Shown piece by piece: positions 14,059 through 22,439 of a stretch of DNA of 41,914 nt. Each line of letters begins with the position of its first letter. Position 1 is the first letter of the stretch. Position numbers and translations under genes: made by a program. Source of the stretch: a virus; the IMG/VR virus record IMGVR_UViG_3300030329_003902, positions 1-41,914 of that record, one strand, 5' to 3'. The notes beneath the pieces are model-generated. The model did not search any database. It was not told the DNA's origin and saw only the letters and a program-made list of their open reading frames with translations.

Positions 14059-14592
14059 ATGGTTACAGGTAATCTGGAAGTAACATCAAATGATGTACAT
14101 ATAAGACCTATTGTTGAAGATGCACTTTCAAAGATTTTAAACGGTATTGGGTGTCAGAATGTATATACAGCAGAAATGCCACCTATTGTTACAGAGTTAG
14201 AGTTTTCTGAGAGATTGCAGATACACAAAGATTTACCTCAACCAGAATATGAAGGGTGGTTTATAAATAGGACTTCAGTTCGTGTAGATAACACTATTGT
14301 TAGCAATCAATTTCAGTACAATCAAGTTCATGGTATTATGATAACTGGTATAGCTTATCATGGAACATTCCATGATTCTTATCGTTATATTCAAGACAAA
14401 AGCGATGAGTTGATGTGGACGTTAGAGAAAAATAAAGATATGTTAGGTGGAGAAACAATTCAATTCCTAAGTGGTTTATCAAGTGGTTTTACATTTGATC
14501 AAGTAGGTGAAATGTATTTCTATCAAACAAATATTAATTTTGAAATTAATAGAGTGGTAACAGAAACATCTGGACGCTCATTTAGTAGTTAA
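14059..14592 (+). CDS. Probable neck or tail-completion protein
   Basis: 177 residues, mixed alpha/beta, with no catalytic motif. It sits two bases after the adaptor and directly before the tail tube gene, the usual place of a tail terminator or stopper. VHGIMITGIAYHG and FYQTNINFEINR are the main strands. Role assigned from order only. Confidence 0.5.
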   Translation: MVTGNLEVTSNDVHIRPIVEDALSKILNGIGCQNVYTAEMPPIVTELEFSERLQIHKDLPQPEYEGWFINRTSVRVDNTIVSNQFQYNQVHGIMITGIAYHGTFHDSYRYIQDKSDELMWTLEKNKDMLGGETIQFLSGLSSGFTFDQVGEMYFYQTNINFEINRVVTETSGRSFSS

Positions 14593-14607
14593 AGGGAGTT
14601 AAGGAAT

Positions 14608-15777
14608 ATGGCTTTAGTTAGTGCAAGAGAACATATTGGAATAGCGAGTCAAGGTACTAGCAGGTCTGCTGCTACAGCTTTTAACTTAGTTCCTGCTGAT
14701 GCAGGTTCTTTTTCTGCTACTGAAACTTTTGAACAAATTCTTGATAATGGTAGACGAGGTTCAGAAGCAATGGATTATCGCTCCTTTAAAGGAGTTGGGT
14801 CTACTGAATTAAGTTTTGATTTTCCTATGATGTGGGGAACTTCAACTAGTGCAACAACTGGATGTACCCTAGGTACTCTTTTAAGAAATATATTAGGTAC
14901 AGGGGCTCCTTCTATATCAGGTACAGCGACTCTTGCTACTAGAGCGGTAAGAGTTGCTTCTACTGATAACCATCAAACATTTTTTAGGCTTGGAACTACT
15001 CATGAGTATTTAACTGTTACGCGTGAACTGCTTAACAATATTGATGGCAATATGTACGAGCGATGGAAAGATTGTAGAGTTTCATCTTTAACTATTTCTG
15101 CAAATGCAGGGGAAGGTGCTGTAACATGCTCTGCATCTTTAACAGGACATACAACGGCTTACTCAAGTGATAATCCTGCTATTGGAACAAAGAGTATTAG
15201 CGATAATATAGCATTAGGATTTGAAAATGCTTATATAGGTACATCTAGATTTCAACCGTTCTTATTTGGTAATTCAGTTTATAGTAGTGATCAGAACAAT
15301 GCTGCTAATAGAATCATATCGTTTGAAGTAACTCTTAATAGAGATATATCCCCTGTATACACAATGGCTAATAATCTTAATTTTAACGATGTGTATTTAG
15401 GTCCTCTAGAAGTTACGTTTAACGTAGTAGCAGAAATAGCTAAAGCTGATATAGATGATGTTAGGGCTAATACTATTGGTAAAACAGTAGTAGGGTTTTC
15501 TACAGCTGCTGTATCAGGTGCAGCTTATAATGAAGCAGGTGCAAGATCACTAATTATAGGTATGCAAGCTACTTCTCCATTAGAAGCTCCTTTAGAAATA
15601 GATACGAGTGCTACATATGCTACTGTTTCTTATTCTGGAAGAGCATTAGCCACATCGGATGCTTTGGCAATAAGTGGAGATGCTTATACAGGTAGTGACG
15701 ATACACGCAGAACTCCAATTGAAATTGAGATTCAAGAGCATGGTGCAAGCGGAACTGCTTCACCAACATACGCATAA
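14608..15777 (+). CDS. Major tail (tube) protein
   Basis: 389 residues, long for a tube protein, suggesting an extra surface domain. The N-terminal ALVSAREHIGIASQGT and the repeated beta strands (TELSFDFPMMWG, VSSLTISANAGEGAVTCSAS, FEVTLNRDISPVY, LEVTFNVVAEI) match the tube fold of long-tailed phages. AGGGAG is before the ATG. A terminator follows at 15794, fitting high expression. Confidence 0.75.
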   Translation: MALVSAREHIGIASQGTSRSAATAFNLVPADAGSFSATETFEQILDNGRRGSEAMDYRSFKGVGSTELSFDFPMMWGTSTSATTGCTLGTLLRNILGTGAPSISGTATLATRAVRVASTDNHQTFFRLGTTHEYLTVTRELLNNIDGNMYERWKDCRVSSLTISANAGEGAVTCSASLTGHTTAYSSDNPAIGTKSISDNIALGFENAYIGTSRFQPFLFGNSVYSSDQNNAANRIISFEVTLNRDISPVYTMANNLNFNDVYLGPLEVTFNVVAEIAKADIDDVRANTIGKTVVGFSTAAVSGAAYNEAGARSLIIGMQATSPLEAPLEIDTSATYATVSYSGRALATSDALAISGDAYTGSDDTRRTPIEIEIQEHGASGTASPTYA

Positions 15778-15793
15778 GTCTCCTCTCTCTCCT

Positions 15794-15823
15794 GCAAGGT
15801 AATACTGACGAGTATTATCTTGC
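15794..15823 (+). terminator. Terminator after the tail tube gene
   Basis: GCAAGGTAATACT (15794-15806) pairs with AGTATTATCTTGC (15811-15823), 13 bp with one G-T wobble and a GACG tetraloop, then TTTAG. The T run is short, so partial read-through to the tail chaperone genes is likely. Confidence 0.65.
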
Positions 15824-15855
15824 TTTAGCGAAAGGTTACAGTAATAGTGTAAGGA

Positions 15856-16206
15856 ATGGTTACTCAAGAAGAAGTTCTTATTAAGCTAGAGAGAGAGGGG
15901 TACACCCTTAGTAAAAGAACTTTAGGATATTGGAGAGGAGAGAGTTTATTACCGCCCCTTGAACGTGAAGGGCAACAGTATTATTGGAAGGAGGATGTAT
16001 TAGATAAGATTAGAAATCTATGTACGAAAAGAAAAGAGAGAGAGATACTAAATACCTTTGAACTAGAAGGGAGAAAGTTTGAAGTTGAGAGAATCGAAAT
16101 TAAACGAATCAATAATCGTCCTACTGTAATAATCTATTTATCAGATGGGACTTTTATGGTTACAAGAACGAGAGAGGAGAAAGTTAATGCCCTTACCAAA
16201 ATCTAA
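15856..16206 (+). CDS. MerR-like winged-helix protein in the tail operon
   Basis: 116 residues. TLSKRTLGYWRGESLLPP (17-34) is a MerR-type recognition helix and first turn, followed by QYYWKEDVLDKIRNL, the typical wing and next helix. The C-terminal part (FEVERIEIKRINNRPTVIIYL) is beta-rich. It starts 33 bases after the tube terminator and overlaps the tail chaperone by 20 bases. A DNA-binding fold here is unexpected; it may autoregulate the tail genes or be a repurposed structural domain. Confidence 0.65.
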   Translation: MVTQEEVLIKLEREGYTLSKRTLGYWRGESLLPPLEREGQQYYWKEDVLDKIRNLCTKRKEREILNTFELEGRKFEVERIEIKRINNRPTVIIYLSDGTFMVTRTREEKVNALTKI

Positions 16207-16537
16207 ATATAGAATAACTTTAGAGGAAATAGGTGCTTCAGAATACTGGGTTGAATATCATTCAATGTCAGGTATGAAGTATAAAGATGTACAGAAATTG
16301 TTCGGAGATGAAGTTGACGATAGCAAACCAAGTGTTGAATATGTTATTGATATGTTGGAAAAGTTAGTTATCGCGTGGAATATACCAGAAGAAGATGGTG
16401 GAGAACCTTTACCTATACCTGCTGTAGATAGAGAATCTGTTGGAAAATTACACAACATTGTAGTTACTCATTTGATTGAAAAGATGACTAACACAGGAGT
16501 AGATGTAGATACAATAAATTTAGACGAGAACTCTTAG
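16187..16537 (+). CDS. Tail assembly chaperone, short form (gpG-like)
   Basis: 116 residues from the ATG at 16187, chosen for the GAGGAG 7 bases upstream; the frame is open further but lacks a site. Acidic and helical (KDVQKLFGDEV, VEYVIDMLEKLVIAW, LHNIVVTHLIEKM), it lies between tube and tape-measure genes where lambda G/GT lies. Near its end, AAATTTA (16516-16522) stands in the frame needed for -1 slippage. The chaperone binds the tape measure during tail assembly. Confidence 0.75.
   Translation: MPLPKSKYRITLEEIGASEYWVEYHSMSGMKYKDVQKLFGDEVDDSKPSVEYVIDMLEKLVIAWNIPEEDGGEPLPIPAVDRESVGKLHNIVVTHLIEKMTNTGVDVDTINLDENS
16516..16522 (+). promoter_or_regulatory. -1 ribosomal frameshift site AAATTTA
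   Basis: The zero-frame codons are ATA AAT TTA, so the heptamer reads A-AAT-TTA, a classical X-XXY-YYZ slippery sequence. It lies 15 bases before the zero-frame stop. Slippage joins the 116-residue chaperone to the downstream ATG-less frame. A 6-bp hairpin (ACAGGA/TCCTGT, 16554-16571) is further away than usual, so the stimulator is unclear. Confidence 0.75.
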
Positions 16538-16776
16538 TTGTATTTACTTCCACACAGGATAGTGTTCCTGTTCCACCAGAATTTTGGGATATAACACTTG
16601 CGGAAGGATTAGGAACTACTCCTTGGGATGTTAGAGAAAACGCTACATTTTGGGATGTTATCAGGCTAAGAGAATGGTTTCACGCAAAGAACGCAGGGCA
16701 AAAAGTGCAAGCTCAAAGAGATAGGGCTAAAATGAAATCTAAAACTAGTAGCAGTCCTAGAGGAAGAAGAAGGTAA
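16522..16776 (+). CDS. Tail assembly chaperone extension (gpT-like, made by frameshift)
   Basis: 84 codons in the -1 frame, without a start codon: RRELLVVFTS, then PEFWDITLAEGLG, TPWDVRENATFWDVIRLREW and a basic tail ending RGRRR. The repeated W-D-V/I elements and basic end suit the tape-measure-binding T part. The fused product would be about 196 residues. The stop overlaps the next ATG (TAATG). It fills what would otherwise be a 238-base gap. Confidence 0.75.
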   Translation, partial: RRELLVVFTSTQDSVPVPPEFWDITLAEGLGTTPWDVRENATFWDVIRLREWFHAKNAGQKVQAQRDRAKMKSKTSSSPRGRRR

Positions 16777-17849
16777 TGGCTAGAGTTGTTTATGGGTTTC
16801 CCAAAAACCAAGTTATGAAAGCAGGTCAAGTTTTCTTTAAAGATTACTTAGACAATGTAGATGATGGATTATTACGTGATGTTGCACAATCAGTTATAAA
16901 GAAATTTCAAAAATATTTATATACTCGATATACTGCTGGCAGTTCAAAAGATTCTGGAAAATCTATTCAAACTTCAGGTAAATTAGGTAAAAGTATTCAA
17001 AATGCTAATAACTGGAAAGTTGATATAAGAGACAAAACCGCTTCTGTTATGTGGAGTCCTACAAATGATCCTGATTCAGAACTTAAATTAAGAACATTAT
17101 CTTTTGGCTCTCGACCTATGGCACAAAGTAGTCAAGATATTGGCTATACACGACATGATGAAGGGGGTACAGGAGTTAAGTATAGAGAAATGACAAAAGA
17201 TGAAGTGAAGGCGAGAGGTGGTTTTACAGGACGAATTGCAGATAAAAGTTTAAAGGGGAAAATAGAACCGAGCGATTGGTTTGCTGCAAGAGAAGATGAA
17301 GGTTCAGTAGGAGGAGTAAAAGAAGAGTTTGGTTTCACAACTACTGGAGATACGAGGATGCAAGTAGCAGGGCTGTCTGGCGAATTTAGGAGAAATATTA
17401 GACAGTGGGTTGATGAAAAAGGGATAGATATACCTTGGTATATGGTAGTTAAAGCAATAGCAGAGAAGGGAATTCAACCTGCTAATCCATCTTTAGGTTT
17501 TGCAGGTAACTCAGCCCAAGATTTATTTTATGGTAATCAATTTGAAAAAATGCCTTTTGTAAGATTATCTGCTAAAGGGGAAAGTTTAGTTCGAGAAGCT
17601 ATTAAAGAAGTAACAGCAGAGCGAGCTAAGATAGTAAAACTTCATGATCCTAAAACATATAAAGGTGCTAAAGGTAGGGCAGATCTAAGTTTAAGCGATA
17701 TAATCAGTATGAATGGGGAAGTGATCAGACAAGTGAGAAGTAAGGGTGGAAAACAATATACGTTCTTAATGGCAATTATACGAAATGAGAAAGGACAAAT
17801 TTCTTCCGTACTTGCCACACAAGCATTTAGTGGAGTTGTTCAAGCATGA
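16776..17849 (+). CDS. Tail protein of unknown role
   Basis: 357 residues. The N-terminal 100 (GFPKNQVMKAGQVFFKDYLDN, AQSVIKKFQKYLYTRYT) look like a helical tail-completion-type region, with later Gly/Ser-rich and beta parts. No peptidase or lysin motif. It lies between the tail chaperone and the tape measure and overlaps the latter by 4 bases (ATGA). A minor tail or tail-tip protein is likely, but no family is recognised. Confidence 0.55.
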   Translation: MARVVYGFPKNQVMKAGQVFFKDYLDNVDDGLLRDVAQSVIKKFQKYLYTRYTAGSSKDSGKSIQTSGKLGKSIQNANNWKVDIRDKTASVMWSPTNDPDSELKLRTLSFGSRPMAQSSQDIGYTRHDEGGTGVKYREMTKDEVKARGGFTGRIADKSLKGKIEPSDWFAAREDEGSVGGVKEEFGFTTTGDTRMQVAGLSGEFRRNIRQWVDEKGIDIPWYMVVKAIAEKGIQPANPSLGFAGNSAQDLFYGNQFEKMPFVRLSAKGESLVREAIKEVTAERAKIVKLHDPKTYKGAKGRADLSLSDIISMNGEVIRQVRSKGGKQYTFLMAIIRNEKGQISSVLATQAFSGVVQA

Positions 17850-19789
17850 CTACGCCAAGAGGTTTTAAGCTAGACTTTGATGCTCAAGATGCTATCAAAG
17901 AAATAAAAATATTAGAAAAAACATATATCAAAGCCCTTAACGCTATGCACCAAGCGGGTTTAAAGGGGAGGTATGCTGAAAAAAGGGCGAGGAGTGCAGT
18001 TCAAGACAGAATACGAGAAGAAGGTGGAATTGGAACTGGATATAAATTAGATAAAAGAGGTCAACCTTATGATCCTAAAACTGGACATAAAGTAAAGGTT
18101 GGTGGGGGACAAACTCTTATTGGGCAAGGTGCAGTTGATGCAGAATTAACAGCTGCTCAAAAACGTGTAAGAGAGGGGCAGTTAGCTGATCCAAATCTAT
18201 CTGCTAAAAAGCAGGTAAATGCTAATAATATAATCAGAAACTCTGTATCTGACTTAACAAAAGAAACTAAACTTCTTACGCAAACCCATAAAGAGTTAGG
18301 TGTTAATTCTGGTATTAACGTACAAAAAATTCGTCAATTACGCCTATCTTTTGAAAAATATCGTAGTCAAATTCATGGTACTGATAAGGCATCTAGAATG
18401 TTAAAGACTACAATTGATCAGCAAATTGCATCACTAGCTAGATTAAATACTGTAGTAGCTGCTAGTTCTACTCGTATGACATTTATGGCAGGAGCAAGTT
18501 TGGCAATGCAAAGTAGCATAAGAAACCTTGGTGCAGCTGCTCAAGGTGGAATGATTGCTATGTCTGCTTTGAATGGAGATGTTCTTGGTCTTGCGTTCTC
18601 ATTAATATTCTTACAATTTACAGCTAACCATGTAGTTACTTTAGGTTTTGCTGCTATGGCTATTGCTGCTGGATTTGCTTGGAAAGGAATTAAAAAAGTA
18701 AGAGAAGAGAATGAAAAAACAAGACGCTTATCTGATACGTGGCAAGAGATAACAGGTAGTTTACACGCTCAAGTTGCTGCTGAAGAAAGAGCAGAATCAA
18801 TAGCAGCATCACTTAATTTAAGAGAAGAAGAACAAGAAAAACTTGTTAAATCATTAACGCAAACTCAAATGCAATTATTAGATAGGGGTTTAAATCCTAC
18901 AAATGAAGCATTAATGGCTTCCGCAGCTTTATGGTTAATGTCAATAAATAGAACAGGTGATTATACAAAGGCTATAGAAGATGCTGCTCAAGGAACAATT
19001 AGCTTTGTTGAGGATGGCGAGGCTAGTTTTGGAAATCTTGGACTTTCATTAGACCAATTAATTGAAAGAGCAGAAACTTTACTTGGTATGAGATATATGA
19101 AAGGAACAGAGGGGGTTCCGCTTTTTGTACAAGATATTATAGACGGTTATAGAGCAGCAGGTGAAGAAATACCAAAAGTATTAGAAGGTCTTGGGGGGAA
19201 AACTATTGATGAGTTATTTGGAATTCCAGAGATGGAGAACGCAGCAGCTTTATTCCCAGAGTTTGGTCGTATGTTAGCAGAAGGGCTAATGAACGCAGAA
19301 TTAGAAAGGTTAGCGGAAGTTAGTGAGAGATTACATGCTTCAACTGGTCCTAGACGCTTTTATCAAGATTTTAAGACAGAGTTTAAAGATGCAACTAAAA
19401 CACTTTTAGAAGGCACTCCAACTTGGACAGAACACTTGAATACATTAATTAATAAGTTTCAAGATTTAGCTTACGAACAGAAAGTTGCATTTGATCCAGA
19501 ATCAGCTGCTAGGGGAATGAGGCTTAGACCTTATAAGGGTGGAGAAGAATGGGATCCTTTTGGTGTTGAGAATAAAAATGTTGGTATCGCTAATACAAGA
19601 TATAACAATACAAGGTATGGAGATACCCGTTCACCTCTTGCACCTGTGTATACGCCTAATGGGGCAGGGTCAAAAAATGATTTAACTATAAATATTGAAT
19701 TTCATGACAATGTTGTTAATAGCGATAGTGAATTAGCTAGTTTAACATTAGATGCTGTTACTACTGGCATAACTGACGTTTTTGCTTAA
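17846..19789 (+). CDS. Tape measure protein
   Basis: 647 residues. The N-terminal part is basic and helical. The middle (about 205-285) is hydrophobic and Ala/Gly/Met-rich (SIRNLGAAAQGGMIAMSAL, VVTLGFAAMAIAAGF), the membrane-active segment of tape measures. A helical C-terminal half and a beta end follow. Position directly after the tail chaperones supports it. At about 0.15 nm per residue the tail would be near 100 nm. Confidence 0.8.
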   Translation: MTTPRGFKLDFDAQDAIKEIKILEKTYIKALNAMHQAGLKGRYAEKRARSAVQDRIREEGGIGTGYKLDKRGQPYDPKTGHKVKVGGGQTLIGQGAVDAELTAAQKRVREGQLADPNLSAKKQVNANNIIRNSVSDLTKETKLLTQTHKELGVNSGINVQKIRQLRLSFEKYRSQIHGTDKASRMLKTTIDQQIASLARLNTVVAASSTRMTFMAGASLAMQSSIRNLGAAAQGGMIAMSALNGDVLGLAFSLIFLQFTANHVVTLGFAAMAIAAGFAWKGIKKVREENEKTRRLSDTWQEITGSLHAQVAAEERAESIAASLNLREEEQEKLVKSLTQTQMQLLDRGLNPTNEALMASAALWLMSINRTGDYTKAIEDAAQGTISFVEDGEASFGNLGLSLDQLIERAETLLGMRYMKGTEGVPLFVQDIIDGYRAAGEEIPKVLEGLGGKTIDELFGIPEMENAAALFPEFGRMLAEGLMNAELERLAEVSERLHASTGPRRFYQDFKTEFKDATKTLLEGTPTWTEHLNTLINKFQDLAYEQKVAFDPESAARGMRLRPYKGGEEWDPFGVENKNVGIANTRYNNTRYGDTRSPLAPVYTPNGAGSKNDLTINIEFHDNVVNSDSELASLTLDAVTTGITDVFA

Positions 19790-19800
19790 AGGATTAATTT

Positions 19801-21261
19801 GTGGCAATAACTGTTACTTTACAAGGTGTTGATATTACATCTAGTGTTGACTTTCGTTCTGTCAGTATACAGGACACTATGGAAGCAACAGGTGATTCCA
19901 TGCGGTTTAATGTTTATTCTGACAACGGTTCTGTTTCACCTGCTGTTGGGAATGAAGTTATATTAACTGATGGCAGTACAAAAGAATTTGCTGGTGTTCT
20001 TACAGATATGCGTAGAGAAATGTTGCAAGGCAATAAAGTTATTCTTTTTGCGTGTACAGCAACAGATTATACATACCTCCTAGACAGAAGGTATGTTAAT
20101 GGAGTTTATTCTTCTGACAATGTTTCTACAGGAGACAAGAGTAATCATGGAGTGTTAGAGCAAATATTATTTGATTTAAAGGTAATGGCTGACGCTGATT
20201 CAGATGATGGTGATCAATTTTATAATGCTTTTTACAACAATATCTCTACTACGTATATAAAAACAGGATCGGTTATTAATCAAAAAACCTTTCAACGTGT
20301 AGCTCCTTCATCAGTATTTTCAACATTAGCACAAGCAACTGCGATGTTATGGTGGATTGATTTTGACAAGAGAGTTAACTTTGTAAACCTTGCAGAAAAT
20401 ACAGCCACCCATTTACCTCTTGATGATGGAAGTAGAACATTAATAGTTGATACAGATGTGATTAATTATCGAGATTTTACTTTAGAAGATTCTATAAAAG
20501 GGTTGGGTACTAAGGCAATTATAAAAGACGCTATTGTTAAATCTACTGAAAATGTAACACATCCTAGTTTATCAATTACTACTGCTAATATTGACAATCT
20601 TATTATTCCTTTAGAAAGACGTCCATATGATCAGTATTCTATTGTTAGTGTAATTAGAAATAGGGGTGGTGTTTACCAAACAATGACTCAGCAATTAGAT
20701 GGAATACACAGAACAGAAGACGATTACTCGGCTGTTGATAATACATATTTCCTTTATGTTGGAAGACAAGGCACTAATTCTTCTTATATAAGAATCCCAA
20801 AGTTAGGTTTGACTGATAATGCTGGAAATCCTAATCTTGCTGTTAATGACTATATTAATATTACATATAAAGCGTCATTTCAAGATGAACATGAGAATAT
20901 AAATCAGACAAGAATTGCTGATGCTGCTACTGCAACTGGGGGGGATGGTGTTCATGAATTTGTTTTCTCTAAAAACTCAGAGATTCAAGTTGCTAATATT
21001 GATGATTTAGACGAAATTGGTTCTATAATCCTGGACAGAAAATCTAAGATTATGAAGCGTGGTAGTTTTACATCTTTAACAAAAGGGTGGAGAGCAGGGC
21101 AATACTTTTATATTAAATGGAATCAACAAGCAGTTAATGAAGCAGTATGGGCTATAAGTGTTACTAAAAGAATTCTTACGCCTCAAGATGCTAATGCTGG
21201 TGATAATATAATTGAATCAACAATTAATTTTGCTAATATGCCAAGAGGGATTAGACTGTAA
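19801..21261 (+). CDS. Distal tail / baseplate hub-like protein
   Basis: 486 residues from a GTG start. The N-terminus (VTLQGVDITSSVDFRSVSIQDT, GNEVILTDGSTKEFAGVLTD) matches the opening beta domain of tail-hub and distal tail proteins that follow the tape measure. The later DYTYLLDRRYVNGVY fits the same group. It probably closes the tube tip and joins the fibre. It overlaps the next gene by one base. Confidence 0.65.
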   Translation: MAITVTLQGVDITSSVDFRSVSIQDTMEATGDSMRFNVYSDNGSVSPAVGNEVILTDGSTKEFAGVLTDMRREMLQGNKVILFACTATDYTYLLDRRYVNGVYSSDNVSTGDKSNHGVLEQILFDLKVMADADSDDGDQFYNAFYNNISTTYIKTGSVINQKTFQRVAPSSVFSTLAQATAMLWWIDFDKRVNFVNLAENTATHLPLDDGSRTLIVDTDVINYRDFTLEDSIKGLGTKAIIKDAIVKSTENVTHPSLSITTANIDNLIIPLERRPYDQYSIVSVIRNRGGVYQTMTQQLDGIHRTEDDYSAVDNTYFLYVGRQGTNSSYIRIPKLGLTDNAGNPNLAVNDYINITYKASFQDEHENINQTRIADAATATGGDGVHEFVFSKNSEIQVANIDDLDEIGSIILDRKSKIMKRGSFTSLTKGWRAGQYFYIKWNQQAVNEAVWAISVTKRILTPQDANAGDNIIESTINFANMPRGIRL

Positions 21262-21533
21262 TGGCAAGACAAGGGATAGATCAAGTAGGTGAATTTGCAA
21301 AAGTAATGGGTGAGGTTTTTACGGAAGTTTTTCAAAAACGTCCTCAAAATCCTAATACACCTATTAACGTAACAAGGCACAACTATGATGATGCGGTAAT
21401 AGGAGATGATGGTAGAGCGAAACTATTAACACTCTCTGCTATTACTTATGTTTGGGGAGCAGCTGGGTATAGTGATGAAAGCGGTGGGACGCCTCAGTCT
21501 GTTAGATATGATATGTTTGGTAAATGGGCATAG
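21261..21533 (+). CDS. Small tail-tip protein
   Basis: 90 residues with a helical N-terminal half (QVGEFAKVMGEVFTEVFQKR) and a Gly/Asp-rich second half. It sits in the distal tail cluster, coupled to the previous gene. Unknown function; probably a minor tail-tip component. Confidence 0.5.
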   Translation: MARQGIDQVGEFAKVMGEVFTEVFQKRPQNPNTPINVTRHNYDDAVIGDDGRAKLLTLSAITYVWGAAGYSDESGGTPQSVRYDMFGKWA

Positions 21534-21542
21534 GATATATAT

Positions 21543-22439
21543 ATGAATAGAAACCTTACTCCAAGAATGAATATCATAGACCCTTTTGATGTTAAGGGAT
21601 ACGTGCATTGGGAACTTCTTGATGAGGATGGGAAAGTTGTAGAACGTGGTGAAGGATTAGGTTCTCAATGGTACGTTAAATGGTTACCATCTTTTATCCG
21701 TAAGTTTATTCCTTGGGGTAAGCGTAATGCTGTTGTAAATACAGCTAGATCGCAATTAGCACAATTCTTATTAGGCACAACGATTACACCTCCAACTTAT
21801 ATAGGTGTAGGTTCTGGAACTAATTTAGTAGCAGCAGCTGATACAGCTTTACAAACAGCTATTCCGTATACAGGGAGTTCCGCTACAGCAAAGCAAGTGC
21901 GATTACGTTCTGTAATGGATTCATATACAATACGTTATATAGCTGAATTTGCTGCAAACGAAATAACAACAAGTTCATCAAATGTATCGGTAAGGGAAAT
22001 AGGGTTATTTTCTTCAGCTTCAGTAACGAGTAATATGTGGGCTAGGATTAATATTAATCTTACGAAACAACCCACACAATCGCTTAAAATATACTGGTAC
22101 ATTGTTTTTGAAAGGAGGACTGGATTGGCTATCAAATCAGGAGAAAGTATTGCTACTACAGGAAATGTAACAGCTGTTACTGACTCAACACTCACTTTCG
22201 CATCCCCAGTTACCATTTTATTTATACATAATGATACAGGTCAAAAAATGTATGTGAAATTTAATGGAGCGTTTACAGGAGAGAATAACTCAACTGCCCC
22301 TAATAATTACGATATAGTTTTAGAAGACGGTCAAAGTTATTACCAATCTGACGAAGAGATTGATATCTCAACAGTTCATGTTTATGTAAACGCAAATATC
22401 ACAATGCCACACAATACGTTTGTAGTTAGGGGGTGGTAA
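21543..22439 (+). CDS. Tail appendage protein upstream of fibre
   Basis: 298 residues. The N-terminal half carries PPTYIGVGSGTNLVAAADTA and SVREIGLFSSASVTSNMWAR, a pattern common in phage tail proteins that anchor fibres. The C-terminal part is beta-rich. Its stop abuts the fibre ATG. It may be the fibre-to-tail adaptor; inferred from order and pattern. Confidence 0.6.
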   Translation: MNRNLTPRMNIIDPFDVKGYVHWELLDEDGKVVERGEGLGSQWYVKWLPSFIRKFIPWGKRNAVVNTARSQLAQFLLGTTITPPTYIGVGSGTNLVAAADTALQTAIPYTGSSATAKQVRLRSVMDSYTIRYIAEFAANEITTSSSNVSVREIGLFSSASVTSNMWARININLTKQPTQSLKIYWYIVFERRTGLAIKSGESIATTGNVTAVTDSTLTFASPVTILFIHNDTGQKMYVKFNGAFTGENNSTAPNNYDIVLEDGQSYYQSDEEIDISTVHVYVNANITMPHNTFVVRGW

